Below, piece by piece: positions 25,916 to 34,067 of a stretch of DNA of 56,411 nt. Below the pieces are notes generated by a model that made no database searches, was not told where the DNA came from, and saw only the letters and a list, made by a program, of their open reading frames with translations. Within the stretch, counting starts at the first letter, position 1, and each line of letters begins with the position of its first letter. Position numbers and translations under genes: made by a program. The stretch is from PALSA-505 sp035308365 (lineage in GTDB: Bacteria > Actinomycetota > Actinomycetes > Streptosporangiales > Streptosporangiaceae): assembly GCA_035308365.1 (NCBI GenBank), contig DATGGU010000017.1, positions 1-56,411 of the forward strand, in the 5' to 3' direction.

Positions 25916-26620
25916 TCAGTGACCCATGCCAAGGCCGCCGTCCACCGGGATGACCGCCCCGGTGATGTAGGCGGCGTCGTCGCCGGCCAGGAAGGCCACC
26001 ACGCCGGCCACCTCGTCGGGCGAGGCGAGCCTTCCCAGCGGCACGTCGGCCAGGATGGCTTCCTTCCGCGCTTCGGGCAGCACCGCCGTCATGTCGGTTT
26101 CGACGAAGCCGGGTGACACGACGTTCGCGGTGATGTTACGGGAGGCCAGTTCGCGGGCCAGCGAGCGGGCCATGCCCACGAGCCCGGCCTTCGACGCCGC
26201 GTAGTTCGCCTGGCCAGCCGAGCCGAACAGCCCGACCACCGAGGAGATGAAGATGAGGCGGCCGCGACGCTGGCGCATCATGCCGCGCACCGCCCGCTTC
26301 GCCACCCGGTAGGCGCCGGTGAGGTTCGTGTCGATGACCCGGACGAAGTCCTCTTCCTTCAGCAGCGCGAGAAGCTGGTCGTGGGTGATCCCGGCATTGG
26401 AGACCAGCACCTCGACCGGCCCGTGCTGCTCTTCCACCTGCTTGAAGGCAGCGTCCACCGAGGCTTCGTCGGTGACGTCGCATTGGACCACGCTCAGGTC
26501 TTCGACCGGGTCACCCGACCGGGACGTCACCGTGACGTTGTCGCCGCCGGCCGCCAGCCTGCGGGCGATCGCCAGCCCGATTCCCCGGTTGCCGCCGGTT
26601 ACCAGTACGGAACGGCTCAC
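25916..26620 (-). CDS. fabG: 3-oxoacyl-ACP reductase FabG (MabA-like)
   Basis: 234-residue short-chain dehydrogenase of fatty-acid synthesis. It has cofactor motif TGGNRGIG, NAGITHD, catalytic Ser in ISSVVG, YAASKAG with the Tyr/Lys pair, and a C-terminal GAVIPVDGGLGMGH. I chose the GTG at 26620 because it gives the family start SRSVLVTGGNRGIGLA and has GGAGGTG about 11 bases upstream; the frame extends to 26707 with unrelated residues. It is the first gene of fabG-inhA and divergent from tldD, with 71 bp between starts. Confidence 0.95.
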   Translation of the reverse strand: MSRSVLVTGGNRGIGLAIARRLAAGGDNVTVTSRSGDPVEDLSVVQCDVTDEASVDAAFKQVEEQHGPVEVLVSNAGITHDQLLALLKEEDFVRVIDTNLTGAYRVAKRAVRGMMRQRRGRLIFISSVVGLFGSAGQANYAASKAGLVGMARSLARELASRNITANVVSPGFVETDMTAVLPEARKEAILADVPLGRLASPDEVAGVVAFLAGDDAAYITGAVIPVDGGLGMGH

Positions 26621-26691
26621 TGTGCTGAACACCTCCGCGGTAGGGATCCTGGCGAGACTACAGGTCTCCGACGTGGGATAGGTTGCCTGTC

Positions 26692-28215
26692 GTGGATCAA
26701 AGCACACAAACGGCGGCGGCGGACCGGATCGATCCCGGGTTCGCCGGCCTGGGGCTGCGCGAGCTCGCCGGCGCCGCGCTGCAGCGGGCGTCCGATCTTG
26801 GCGCGCAGCACGCCGATTTCCGTGCCGAACTCATCCGCGGGCAGCGTCTGCAGCTCGCCGATGGCCGCCTGGAGACCCTGGTCGACGCCGACGACATGGG
26901 CTTGGCCGTACGGGTGGTGGTGGATGGCACCTGGGGGTTCGCCGCCTCGGTGGATCTGACTCCGGAAGCGGCTGCCGACGCGGCGCGGCAGGCAGTGGAC
27001 GTGGCCAGGGTCGCCGCGCCGATCGCGGCCGAGCGGATCGAGCTGGCCGACGAGCCGGCGCACGGCGATGTCACCTGGGTGTCCGCCTATGTGATCGATC
27101 CATTCGAGGTCAGCGTCGCAGACAAGATCGCGCTGCTCCGGGAATGGAGCGAGGGCCTGCTCCGCCACGACGCGGTCGACCACGTGGACGCGACGCTGGA
27201 TGCCGTGAAGGAGTGCAAGTTCTACTCCGACGGCGCGACGACCACGCTGCAGCAGCGGGTCCGGGTGCATCCCGAGGTCACCGCCGTGATGCTGAGCCCG
27301 GACGGCAGGTTCGAGACCATGCGCACGCTCGCGCCGCCGGCCGGGCGCGGGTATGAGTACCTGACCGGGACCGGCTGGGACTTCACCACCGAGCTCGCCG
27401 AGATGCCGGACCTGCTGGCCGGGAAGCTGGCCGCACCGTCCGTCATGCCGGGGCGCTACGACCTGGTCATCGAGCCGACCAACCTGTGGCTCACGATCCA
27501 CGAGTCCATCGGGCACGCCACCGAACTCGACCGGGCGCTCGGCTATGAGGCCGCCTACGCCGGCACCTCGTTCGCCACCCCGGACAAGCTGGGCAGCCTG
27601 CGGTACGGTTCGGCGGTCATGCACGTCACCGGCGACCGGACGGCCGAACACGGTCTGTCCACGGTTGGATTCGACGACGAAGGAGTGGCCGCCCAGTCCT
27701 GGGACCTGATCACGGATGGCGTCTTCACCGGCTACCAGCTCGACCGGCGGATAGCCCGGCGCACCGGTCTGGGCCGGTCCAACGGCTGCGCGTTCGCCGC
27801 CTCGCCCAGCGCCATGCCGCTGCAGCGGATGGCGAACGTGTCGCTGAAGCCAGCGCCGGGTGGGCCGTCTGTCGCGGACTTGATCGCGGGTGTCGAGCAC
27901 GGGATCTACATCGCCGGCGACAAGAGCTGGTCGATCGACATGCAGCGGTACAACTTCCAGTTCACCGGCCAGCGGTTCTACAAGATCGAAAGCGGGCGGC
28001 TGGCCGGGCAGCTTCGCGACGTGGCCTACCAGGCGGTCACCACCGACTTCTGGAACTCGATGGAGGCCGTCGGGGGGCCGCAGACCTACCTGCTGGCGGG
28101 CGCGTTCAACTGCGGGAAGGGCCAGCCGGGCCAGACGGCGCCGGTCAGCCACGGCTGCCCGGCCGTGCTCATGCGCGGCATCAGGATCCTGAACACCGTT
28201 GAGGAGGGCGCGTGA
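26692..28215 (+). CDS. tldD: TldD metalloprotease subunit
   Basis: 507-residue TldD. TldD/TldE heterodimers are zinc proteases that degrade unfolded peptides; known roles include microcin B17 maturation and cleavage of other modified-peptide leaders. The active-site motif is HESIGHATELD (HExxxH with a following Glu). The C-terminal domain has VSHGCPAVLMRGIRI. The start is the GTG at 26692 (a TTG 9 bases earlier is possible). Its stop overlaps the tldE start (GTGA), indicating coupled translation. No precursor peptide is evident next to this pair. Confidence 0.95.
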   Translation: MDQSTQTAAADRIDPGFAGLGLRELAGAALQRASDLGAQHADFRAELIRGQRLQLADGRLETLVDADDMGLAVRVVVDGTWGFAASVDLTPEAAADAARQAVDVARVAAPIAAERIELADEPAHGDVTWVSAYVIDPFEVSVADKIALLREWSEGLLRHDAVDHVDATLDAVKECKFYSDGATTTLQQRVRVHPEVTAVMLSPDGRFETMRTLAPPAGRGYEYLTGTGWDFTTELAEMPDLLAGKLAAPSVMPGRYDLVIEPTNLWLTIHESIGHATELDRALGYEAAYAGTSFATPDKLGSLRYGSAVMHVTGDRTAEHGLSTVGFDDEGVAAQSWDLITDGVFTGYQLDRRIARRTGLGRSNGCAFAASPSAMPLQRMANVSLKPAPGGPSVADLIAGVEHGIYIAGDKSWSIDMQRYNFQFTGQRFYKIESGRLAGQLRDVAYQAVTTDFWNSMEAVGGPQTYLLAGAFNCGKGQPGQTAPVSHGCPAVLMRGIRILNTVEEGA

Positions 28216-29633
28216 CCAGCCAAGCCGGGCACACGCCGCAGAACACGGTGGAGCGGGCGCTCGCGGCGGCCGGCGGCGAGTGCGTCGTGATCGTGGAGGA
28301 GAACTCGTCGGCCAACCTGCGCTGGGCAGGCAACACGCTGACCACCAACGGGGTGTCCCGGAGCCGCCGGCTCACCGTCATCGCGATCCAGCATCGCGGC
28401 GGCGAGACGGCGGCCGGGGTGGTGTCGCGGGCGGGCGTGCGGGACGACCAGATCGAGGACGTCGTGCGCGCGGCGCAGCAGGCGGCCGAGCAGAGTTCGC
28501 CCGCCGAGGATGCCAGGCCGCTGCTTGGGCCCGGCGACGCCGACGCTGCTGACGGGCCGGCGGCGGCGCGCTGGGACGATCCGGCCGGCCGCACAGAGAT
28601 CGGCGTGTTCCGCGACTTCACCGCCGGCCTGGGCGGTGCGTTCGAGGCGGCCGCGTCCCGCGGCCAGAAGCTGTACGGCTATGCCGAGCACAACCTCGAC
28701 TGTGTGTTCCTCGGCACGTCCACCGGGCTGCGGCTGCGGCACGACCAGCCGTCCGGCAAGGTGGAACTGAACGCGAAGAGCGCCGGCCTGAGCCAGTCCA
28801 CCTACACCGGTGTGGCCAGCCGCGACTTCACCGACGTGGACGTGGCGGCGCTGGATGCGAGCCTGGCGCGGCGGATGAGCTGGGGCAGCCGCCGGGTCGA
28901 GCTGCCGGCCGGCCGGTACGAGACGTTGCTGCCGCCGGGGGCCATGTCCGACCTGCTTGCCTATATGTACTGGCACGCCAGCGCGAAGGACGCGATGGAC
29001 GGCCGGACGGTGTTCAGCAAGGCGGGCGGCGGGACGCGGATCGGCGAACGGCTGACCGGTCTCCCCGTTACGTTGCGCAGCGACCCCGCGGCACCGGGAC
29101 TCGAGTGCGCGCCGTTCGTGATCGCTTACTTCTCCGGCCGGGATGATTCGGTCTTCGACAACGGGCTGGCCCTGCGGCCGAGCGACTGGATCCGGGACGG
29201 TCACCTGACCGCCTTGCAGCAGACCCGCTACTCCGCCGAACTGTCCGGGCTGCCGGTGACGCCCCGGATCGAGAACCTCATCTTCGAGTCCCCGGCTTCG
29301 GACCTGCCCACGCTCGACGACATGGTGGCCAAGACGAGCCGTGGCCTGCTGCTCACCTGCCTGTGGTACGTCCGGGAGGTGGACCCGCAGACGCTGCTGC
29401 TCACCGGGCTCACCAGGGACGGCGTCTACCTCGTGGAAAATGGGGAGGTCACGGCCGAGGTGAACAACTTCAGGTTCAATGAGAGCCCGGTGGGGATGCT
29501 GAGCCGGCTGACCGAGGTGGGCGGGTCGGTGCCCGCGCTGCCGCGTGAGCTGAACGAGACCTTCACGCGGGTTGTCATGCCACCCGGGCGCGTCGAGGGG
29601 TTCAACATGTCCTCGGTGAGTCAGGCAAGCTGA
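28212..29633 (+). CDS. tldE: TldE/PmbA-type partner subunit
   Basis: 473-residue TldE/PmbA homologue that lacks the HExxxH zinc motif, as expected for the non-catalytic partner. Typical segments are NLRWAGNTLTTNGVSRSR near the start, MSDLLAYMYWHASAKDAMDG, and a C-terminal LLLTGLTRDGVYLVENGEVTAEVNNFRFNESP-type region. The GTG start overlaps the tldD stop by 4 bases. Both proteins should form one heterodimer. Confidence 0.94.
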   Translation: MTSQAGHTPQNTVERALAAAGGECVVIVEENSSANLRWAGNTLTTNGVSRSRRLTVIAIQHRGGETAAGVVSRAGVRDDQIEDVVRAAQQAAEQSSPAEDARPLLGPGDADAADGPAAARWDDPAGRTEIGVFRDFTAGLGGAFEAAASRGQKLYGYAEHNLDCVFLGTSTGLRLRHDQPSGKVELNAKSAGLSQSTYTGVASRDFTDVDVAALDASLARRMSWGSRRVELPAGRYETLLPPGAMSDLLAYMYWHASAKDAMDGRTVFSKAGGGTRIGERLTGLPVTLRSDPAAPGLECAPFVIAYFSGRDDSVFDNGLALRPSDWIRDGHLTALQQTRYSAELSGLPVTPRIENLIFESPASDLPTLDDMVAKTSRGLLLTCLWYVREVDPQTLLLTGLTRDGVYLVENGEVTAEVNNFRFNESPVGMLSRLTEVGGSVPALPRELNETFTRVVMPPGRVEGFNMSSVSQAS

Positions 29634-29672
29634 GCCGTCGGGGGGCTGTGAGCGTGGGCATTGCCATCGTGG

Positions 29673-29885
29673 TCAGCTGTCTTCGAGGCGGAAGCCGACC
29701 TTGAGCCCGACCTGGAAGTGGGCGATCTCACCGTCCACGATCTGGCCACGGACCTGGGTGACCTCGAACCAGTCCAGGTGCCTCAGGGTCTGACCGGCGC
29801 GGCGCAGCGCGTTCCTGATGGCCGTCTCGATGCCATCAGGTGAGGTGCCGACGATCTCGGTGACCCGGTATGTGCGATCTGCCAT
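29673..29885 (-). CDS. Dodecin (flavin-storage protein)
   Basis: 70-residue dodecin. The family forms a hollow dodecamer that binds flavins (and coenzyme A in some actinobacteria). The sequence is a near-complete match to the fold: YRVTEIVGTSPDGIETAIRN, LRHLDWFEVTQVRGQI and the last strand HFQVGLKVGFRLEDS, with the flavin-stacking Trp in LDWFE. It is convergent with tldE and divergent from the FMN oxidase gene (106 bp between starts), a sensible flavin context. Confidence 0.95.
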   Translation of the reverse strand: MADRTYRVTEIVGTSPDGIETAIRNALRRAGQTLRHLDWFEVTQVRGQIVDGEIAHFQVGLKVGFRLEDS

Positions 29886-29991
29886 GTATCTGTCCTCCCA
29901 TGCGTCGATGTCCAGCGGTGGCGTACGATACCCGCCCCGCCGCCCGCCGTGGGTGAGAAGTGATCACGCGGCCGGAGAGGATGATGGCCGG

Positions 29992-31050
29992 ATGAGGGTG
30001 GATGTCCAAGGGCTGGAGCGGGAGGCGCGCGGACTGCTGCACCCCGAGGTATACGACTTTATCGCCGGTGGCTCGGGACAGGAACGGACACTGCGTGCCA
30101 ACGCGAAGGCCTGGCGCCAGGTGCGGCTGCTCCCCCGGGTGCTGCGCGACGTCGCTTCGGTGGACACGGGCATCGACGTGCTGGGCAGCCCGCTCGCGAC
30201 GCCCATCGCAGTGGCGCCGACCGCCGCCCACCGGATGGTGCACCAGGACGGCGAAGTCGCGACGGCCAGCGGCGCTGCCCGGGCCGGTGCGCTGTACGTG
30301 CTGTCGACGCGCAGTTCCCGCCGGATCGAGGACGTCGCCGCCGTGCTGGCGGCGGCCGGCGGGACGTGGTGGTTCCAGGCGTACGTCATGCGCGACCGGA
30401 ATCTCACCGCCGGGCTGGTCCGCCGGGCAGCGACCGCTGGGGCGTCAGCCATCGTGCTCACGGGCGACACTCCCGTGGTCGGCAGGAAGCGCCGCAACCG
30501 TGGTGGCGGCGAGTTCATCGACGGTTCAGATTTCATGACAAACATCGGATCTCTGCCCCATCCGGAGGATGCCGAACAGGCGCCCGATCTGACCTTCGGC
30601 GACATCGGCTGGCTCGGTGAGGTCAGCGGCGGGCTGCCGGTCATCGTCAAGGGCGTGCTGCGACCCGACGACGCGCTCGCCTGCGCCAGCCATGGGGCGG
30701 CTGGGGTCATCGTCTCCAACCACGGCGGGCGCCAGCTCGATGGCGCCGTGCCGACGGCCGGCGCCTTGCCCGGCGTGCTGGCAGCGCTCGGCACCGGGTC
30801 AGCGGCCGCCGGAGGGGGATGTGAGGTTTACGTGGATGGCGGCTTGCGCAGTGGCGGCGATGTGCTGGCGGCTCTCGCGATGGGGGCCCGGGCGGTGTTC
30901 GTCGGCCGCCCCGTCCTGTGGGCGCTGGCGGCCGGCGGGACGCGCGGCGTCAGCGATCTGCTGACCGGGCTGACCGACGATCTCGCCCACGCCATGGCAC
31001 TGAGCGGGGCGGCCGGGGTGGCGGATCTGGCTGGGCTGGTCGCAAAATGA
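29992..31050 (+). CDS. FMN-dependent alpha-hydroxy-acid oxidase/dehydrogenase
   Basis: 352-residue TIM-barrel flavoenzyme of the lactate/glycolate oxidase family. It has YDFIAGGSGQERTLRAN at the start and IAVAPTAAHRMVH (FMN contact). The catalytic His is in VSNHGGRQLDG, and YVDGGLRSGGDVLAALAMGA forms the phosphate-binding end. It oxidises a 2-hydroxy acid such as lactate; specificity cannot be settled. The ATG at 29992 with GGAGAGG upstream gives a normal N-terminus; the frame extends to 29818 through the divergent dodecin promoter region. The next gene overlaps or follows closely. Confidence 0.9.
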   Translation: MRVDVQGLEREARGLLHPEVYDFIAGGSGQERTLRANAKAWRQVRLLPRVLRDVASVDTGIDVLGSPLATPIAVAPTAAHRMVHQDGEVATASGAARAGALYVLSTRSSRRIEDVAAVLAAAGGTWWFQAYVMRDRNLTAGLVRRAATAGASAIVLTGDTPVVGRKRRNRGGGEFIDGSDFMTNIGSLPHPEDAEQAPDLTFGDIGWLGEVSGGLPVIVKGVLRPDDALACASHGAAGVIVSNHGGRQLDGAVPTAGALPGVLAALGTGSAAAGGGCEVYVDGGLRSGGDVLAALAMGARAVFVGRPVLWALAAGGTRGVSDLLTGLTDDLAHAMALSGAAGVADLAGLVAK

Positions 31051-31130
31051 GACAGTCCAGGAAAATTTTCTCGCGGTCCCCGAAGGCGGCCGGCGTGGAC
31101 GCTGTCCGTCACCGGGCATACCGTGGAGAC

Positions 31131-31538
31131 GTGAGAGTAGTGCACAGGACGCGGCGGCCGGATGTCTCCTTGGTTACGGAGGCGAAACGGCCGCTCTCGG
31201 AGGATATCGCGTACCGTGAGCGCCGGTACCTGCTGATGATGGGAATCCGCGTTCTGTGCTTCGTGGTCGCCATCATCCTGTTCGTCGCGCATACCGGCTG
31301 GGTGTCAGCGATACCGGTGGCCGGGGCAATCGTTATACCCTATTTTGCGGTGGTATTCGCGAATGGCGGCCGTGAGCCAAGTAGCACACGGGGGTTCCAG
31401 CCTTATGAGCCGAACCTGCCGGAGCGATACTCAGGCTCTTCTGATGTGCCGGGTGGGCAGTCACGTTCAGCCACCGGTCCGGACAGTGCAGCCGGGACTC
31501 CGACTTCGGTCAGTGACGATGTCCGGAAGTCACATTGA
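31131..31538 (+). CDS. DUF3099 membrane protein
   Basis: 135-residue actinobacterial protein. The DUF3099 core is VSLVTEAKRPLSEDIAYRERRYL followed by two hydrophobic segments (LMMGIRVLCFVVAIILFVAHTG, then a second of about 20 residues). A Pro/Ser/Gly-rich cytoplasmic tail of about 50 residues ends in RKSH. Function is unknown. I prefer the GTG at 31131 (GGAG 5 bases upstream). An ATG at 31047 overlapping the oxidase stop (ATGA) would add 28 unrelated residues. Confidence 0.85.
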   Translation: MRVVHRTRRPDVSLVTEAKRPLSEDIAYRERRYLLMMGIRVLCFVVAIILFVAHTGWVSAIPVAGAIVIPYFAVVFANGGREPSSTRGFQPYEPNLPERYSGSSDVPGGQSRSATGPDSAAGTPTSVSDDVRKSH

Positions 31539-31637
31539 GCAACCGCGGACCGGGGCTGGAGTGCATTAACGGTCAGGTAACGGCCGATGAGCGGAGATCG
31601 GCGGCTGTCCGGGCCGAGATGGGCTTTAAGTAGGGGG

Positions 31638-31669
31638 TTGACACACAAGGGGGGGCCTTCGTGTAACAT
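31638..31669 (+). promoter_or_regulatory. Promoter candidate for the triple-hairpin RNA
   Basis: TTGACA (31638-31643) is followed by TAACAT (31664-31669; TANNNT type). The 20-bp spacer is long; a shifted -10 TGTAAC would give 18 bp. Predicted transcription starts near 31676, exactly at the first hairpin. No open reading frame with coding character follows. Confidence 0.5.
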
Positions 31670-31671
31670 AG

Positions 31672-31786
31672 CCTCCGGTGCTCTGGTCCCCCGTCGGAGC
31701 ACCACTTGCCGGCGTTCCGGGCCCCCGTCGGAACGCCGATGATTGCGACGCCGGGTGGTTTGCCCCCGTAGCCACCCGGCGTCGCC
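31672..31786 (+). ncRNA. 6C-type small RNA candidate (three C-loop hairpins)
   Basis: Three consecutive perfect hairpins all expose the same loop sequence CCCCCGT. Stem 1 is GGTGCTC/GAGCACC (31677-31703), stem 2 GGCGTTCC/GGAACGCC (31711-31737), and stem 3 GCGACGCCGGGTGG/CCACCCGGCGTCGC (31745-31785, 14 bp). The first two fit the actinobacterial 6C RNA (two stem-loops with C-run loops); the third may be its terminator. A -35/-10 pair lies just upstream. C-rich loops in known actinobacterial sRNAs pair with G-rich ribosome sites of target mRNAs. The C-run here is five plus GT rather than six, so family membership needs a covariance-model check. Confidence 0.65.
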
Positions 31787-31820
31787 CTATGCTCAGGCCC
31801 TTTGGGCCTTCGCCGGGGGC

Positions 31821-32015
31821 TCGCAGTATCTGCCCGGGGGGAGACCCCCCGGAGCCCCCCACTGGGGTTGCTGGCTGGGGAGATCTCGCAGTATCTGCCC
31901 GGGGGTGGAGAGCCTCCGGAGGCCCCCACTTGGGTTGCTGGCTGGGGGGATCTCGCAGTATCTGCCCGGGGGGAGAGCCCTGGGGCCCCCACTTGGGTGC
32001 TGGATGGGGGGATGG
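31821..32015. repeat. Three GC-rich tandem repeats of about 64-68 bp
   Basis: Units begin at 31821, 31885 and 31953 with TCGCAGTATCTGCCCGGGGG. Each continues into GGGGGAGA..CCCC and TTGGGTTGCTGGCTGGGG-type sequence. The first unit contains the perfect hairpin CCGGGGGG-AGA-CCCCCCGG (31834-31852), the same stem as in the 117-bp repeats at 6.0-6.35 kb. The array is non-coding on both strands as far as I can judge. Confidence 0.75.
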
Positions 32016-32017
32016 GG

Positions 32018-33158
32018 GTGACCCGTGGCCGTAGGCCGTCGTGCAGATGTCGGAGTTCGATGGCGCCCCGGGCCACGTCAAGCTCGGCACCACCATGCTG
32101 GAACAGCCGGCTGGTTTGGTGGGTGCTGTCATGAGCTGGGAAACGCGTGATGGGTGTGACGGAGCTTCAACAACCACCCTGCCCAAGAGCCCAAGTGCAC
32201 CCCACCCAGAGCGGACCTACCGCAAACCCGCAGGCAGAACGCCACCCAAGGCATTCCTGGTAACCCAGCGTCGGGACCCCCATGACAGGAGCTGACGTCG
32301 CCCGGCCTGGGAAGGGCGCCGGCAACCACGGGCGGAGTCAGCGCATCCGGCCTCCCTCTCCGTGACCCCGTCCCGCCTCTTCGCGACCCCGTCCCGCCTC
32401 TTCGCGACCCCGTCCCGGCGCCTGACCGGCCAGAGCCACCAGGCCCGCCAAGATCGCTTCATGCCACCGCCGAACTGCGCAGATGGTTACCACTGGGCCC
32501 GGCTAGCCTGGGCGTCTCGTCGGTGGATTCTTCGAGGTTGGTTACTGCCTGCGCGGTTCCAGCCAGGGATGTGGTGCGGAAAGCCTGGGCGTCCTGGGTC
32601 TGGTAGCTGGCCGGGCGGACAAGATTCCGCCACCCACCGGCGCCGGGCGAACCCGTAATGGAGCTTCAACAACCAAATTGGTGGGCTGGTATACGGGGTA
32701 TAGGTTGCTTAACCGGTGGTGGGGAAGAGATCCGGAAAGGTCACTAAGGGGGCTTGGGTACAGGCACGTACCAGGGTGTGCATGGGGCGGTAGATCTTGC
32801 ACTGGATCTTTTAGGTAAACGATCTTCTGATGCAAACAGCTGGTGAATTAAGCGGCAGATACCGGGGGCGGAAACCGGTGGGCCGGATATCACCGGGTGT
32901 TACCTCTGGGGACTGGCCGGTGGGATTGCACGGTGGGGGTTGCCGCTGGTGCGTCTGCGCGGGGCCAGGATGCGCTGTCGCCGCTCCTGGGCGGCTGGGC
33001 GGGGAAATGTATATTTGCCCGCTCTGCGCCGTGCTGGGCGGTCTGAGCGGCTTAGCGGAGGGCTCCAGGGGGATCAGGGAAGAGGGGGAGGCCCACGGGG
33101 CTCCGCAGAGGCCTCGGCGGCTCCCCGGCGAGCGCTGCGGGCGTGGCTGGAAGCCGCG
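32018..33158. other. Gene-poor stretch, no assignable gene
   Basis: No frame here has convincing protein character, and I see no tRNA. Visible structure includes a 16-bp direct repeat GGAGCTTCAACAACCA at 32161-32176 and 32660-32675. The second copy runs into the palindrome ACCAAATTGGT. A lower-GC patch lies around 32660-32840, with three GATCTT boxes between 32788 and 32824. From about 32930 the composition returns to GC-rich. Possible readings are gene decay, a regulatory region, or a remnant of an inserted element. Confidence 0.5.
32364..32417. repeat. 21-bp tandem repeat (2.6 copies)
   Basis: GACCCCGTCCCGCCTCTTCGC occurs at 32364-32384 and 32385-32405, followed by a 12-base partial copy to 32417. 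The copies are identical, indicating recent slippage or an active repeat. The region is non-coding. Confidence 0.8.
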
Positions 33159-34067
33159 CTACTCGGTCTTGCGGAACTCTGCGATCGCCACGGTGAGCAT
33201 GCCCAGGCCCATGATGGCGACCAGGGCAAGTGACAGCGACTGGGGAACCAGCCAGCCGGCCCAGCTGACTCCGGGGGCCAGCGCGTGGACCGCGAACGGG
33301 CTAATGGTCAGATGACTGAACACCGCGTGGCGCATCGGATCGACGATGTAGGTGAGCGGATCGAACCGGGTGAGCACCGACAGCCAGGCCGGCAGGCCGC
33401 GCAGCGGGTACAGCGCGCCGGACAGAAAGAACAGCGGCATGACGAGCATCTGGGTCAGTGCCATGAAGGCCTGGATCTGCTTGATCCGGGCGGCCATCAT
33501 CACGCCGAACGCGGTCAGCGTGAACGACAGCAGCAGCAGCTCGCCGATCAGGGTCACGATCAGCACCGGGTTGTAGGGCACGTGCGCCAGCCAGGCCAGC
33601 ACCAGGATCACCACGCCCTGGAGGGTCGCCACGGTCGCGCCGCCCAGGCACTTGCCGATCACCAGGGCGGCCCGACTGACCGGGGCGACCAGCATCTCCC
33701 GCAGGAACCCGAACTCGCGGTCCCACACGATCGAGGCGGCCGAGAAGATGGCCGTGAACAGCACGGACATGGCCAGCACGCCGGGATAGATGAACGTCTT
33801 GAAGTCCACCCCCGGCGGCAGGCCGCGCCTGGCCAGGCTGGACAGCCCGGAGCCCAGCACGAACAGGAACAGCACCGGCTGGATGAGCCCGCTGATCGCG
33901 CGCAGCCGGTCGCTGCGGAACCTGATCAGCTCCCGGCGCCAGACGATCGACGCGGCCCGCAGATCCTGCCGGATGCTCCGCTCCGGCACCGCGACCCGGA
34001 TCATGTCAGTGAGCTCGCCGGATCCTGCCACCGGCTCGCGTACCTGGGTAGCCATGGGCTGCCTCAC
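33159..34067 (-). CDS. ABC-2 type permease (DrrB-like), second exporter
   Basis: 302-residue membrane protein with six hydrophobic segments. It has the ABC-2 features WRRELIRFRSDRLRAISGLIQP near the start, WDREFGFLREMLVAPVSR (coupling region), and LSVLTRFDPLTYIVDPMRHAVF near the end. The GTG start overlaps the ATPase stop by 4 bases (GTGA), so the two are coupled; a Met at residue 5 is an alternative start. It is the third gene of padR > ATPase > permease on the minus strand. It is the second such exporter in the window, in another gene order and with only moderate resemblance to the first. Confidence 0.92.
   Translation of the reverse strand: MRQPMATQVREPVAGSGELTDMIRVAVPERSIRQDLRAASIVWRRELIRFRSDRLRAISGLIQPVLFLFVLGSGLSSLARRGLPPGVDFKTFIYPGVLAMSVLFTAIFSAASIVWDREFGFLREMLVAPVSRAALVIGKCLGGATVATLQGVVILVLAWLAHVPYNPVLIVTLIGELLLLSFTLTAFGVMMAARIKQIQAFMALTQMLVMPLFFLSGALYPLRGLPAWLSVLTRFDPLTYIVDPMRHAVFSHLTISPFAVHALAPGVSWAGWLVPQSLSLALVAIMGLGMLTVAIAEFRKTE

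Noticed and set aside
31821..32015. Open frames across the 64-68-bp repeats on both strands
   Set aside because: Repeat-derived Gly/Pro/Arg frames without start context or conserved residues; better read as non-coding repeats.
32830..33315. A 161-codon plus-strand frame downstream of the gene-poor region
   Set aside because: No recognisable domain, runs into the antisense of the ABC permease, and composition changes along its length.
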